DNA of 5,125 nt from a bacterium (GTDB lineage: Bacteria > Cyanobacteriota > Vampirovibrionia > Gastranaerophilales > Gastranaerophilaceae): assembly GCA_004558955.1 (NCBI GenBank), contig SFZC01000134.1, positions 1 to 5,125 on the forward strand, written 5' to 3'. Within the stretch, counting starts at the first letter, position 1; every line of letters begins with the position of its first letter. Below, piece by piece: positions 4,607 through 5,125 of the stretch. The position numbers and the translations under genes were made by a program. Under the pieces are notes generated by a model. That model was not told the origin of the DNA and made no database searches. It saw only the letters and a list, made by a program, of their open reading frames with translations.

Positions 4607-5125
4607 ATTTTTAATAAATATGGTATACGTGGTACATTTAATCTGAATTCCGGACTTACATCAATGGATATAAGAATCAATCCGGAGGAATGGAAAGAAT
4701 TGTATGCAGGTCATGAAGTAGCTGTTCATACTTGTACTGGGTTATCCAGTAAGAGGCCTTGCATATCCTAATGGTTCCTGTGACGACACATGTATAGAAA
4801 TTGCGAAAGCAGCTGGACTTGAATATGGGAGAATTGCAGCAGATAAATATGCCTCCGTTAAAGCAGCGATGGAATACTCTAAAGATGCACAGGGTCCTAT
4901 TCTTCTTGGAGATGCCACTGGATTTGAAATTCCTGATGATTACATGAAGTGGCTGCCTACATGTCACCATAATCATGATTTATTAGGATTTGGTAAAAGA
5001 TTCCTTGAACTGCATAAGTCGCAGTATCTCTATATGATGTATGTCTGGGGTCATTCATTTGAATTTGATAAGAATGATAACTGGAACATTATTGAAGAAT
5101 TTTGTGAAATGATGGGTGGACAAGA
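4607..5125 (+). pseudogene. Polysaccharide deacetylase (NodB-type) remnant, 5'-truncated and internally deleted
   Basis: Two reading frames carry consecutive pieces of one polysaccharide deacetylase family protein. The first frame begins IFNKYGIRGTFNLNSG at 4607 and runs to GHEVAVHTCT, ending near 4738. From 4740 a second frame, open to the window edge, reads GYPVRGLAYPNG and later KWLPTCHHNH, YVWGHSFEFD and NWNIIEEFCEMMGG. In intact relatives, as I recall them, roughly 25-30 residues separate these two pieces, so an internal deletion that also shifted the frame is likely. The N-terminal Asp-Asp motif (usually near FSYDDG) is absent, and the second His of the HTxTH metal site is lost, so no metal-dependent deacetylase activity is expected. 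Upstream in-frame codons from 4511 resemble nothing in the family. Codon choice is more G+C-rich than in the neighbours, pointing to transfer, probably from a Clostridia-like donor. The 3' end is outside the window. Confidence 0.85.

Noticed and set aside
4511..4771. Open frame of 86 codons from a TTG, as an intact gene
   Set aside because: Only its part from about 4607 matches a protein family. The first 32 codons run through hairpin DNA and look like no protein, and the end is a frameshifted tail. It is part of the deacetylase pseudogene.
4677..4976. 99-codon minus-strand open frame
   Set aside because: It lies opposite the deacetylase remnant, whose translation is clearly family-like, and has no ribosome site. 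It is a shadow.

Overview
The window is AT-rich with A/T-ending codons, bacterial, and mostly chromosomal in character. Its left four fifths carry compact core-type genes: a response regulator, a membrane protein, dxr of the MEP isoprenoid pathway, and a soluble histidine kinase. The response-regulator wording (LDVMMPRINGYK followed by RLLKFDAKYK), the low GC and the weak Shine-Dalgarno (SD) sites fit a gut Vampirovibrionia/Gastranaerophilales (Melainabacteria) genome. That placement is a guess from style, not a demonstrated one.

Layout. Positions 1-224 (minus) hold the N-terminal half of a response-regulator gene, cut by the window edge, with a good extended -10 promoter upstream. Positions 360-1034 (plus) encode an unrecognised four-helix membrane protein. 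It runs tail-to-tail into dxr (1017-2177, minus), and the two reading frames overlap by 18 bp. The histidine kinase gene (2190-3908, minus) lies 12 bp upstream of dxr and probably shares its transcript. The kinase has a degenerate receiver-like N-terminus, a coiled coil, a GAF-like region and a complete HisKA/HATPase core, with no membrane segment.

Right of about 3910 the character changes. A 36-bp palindrome (3980-4015) separates the kinase from a plus-strand unit: a candidate promoter, a structured leader of about 85 nt, and a 116-codon gene (4132-4482) for an unrecognised small protein with a CPVC zinc-binding-type motif. Its SD can fold into a hairpin. Immediately after this gene comes an orphan perfect SD on the minus strand that leads to no start codon. 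Two hairpins follow (4522-4585). Then comes a broken polysaccharide deacetylase (NodB-type) gene that lacks its N-terminal catalytic motif and has lost an internal stretch with a frameshift. The deacetylase is richer in G+C and uses different codons from its neighbours. The stretch 3980-5125 therefore looks like a patched accessory region built by insertion and deletion, probably including DNA from a clostridial-type donor.

Functionally, the response regulator and the kinase could form a two-component pair although they are not adjacent. Nothing in the sequence links either one to dxr beyond co-transcription. I see no tRNA, rRNA, CRISPR array or transposase gene, and no clear new defence or signalling system. 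The best candidates for something undescribed are the 116-aa protein with its folded leader and the paired hairpins beside the orphan SD.
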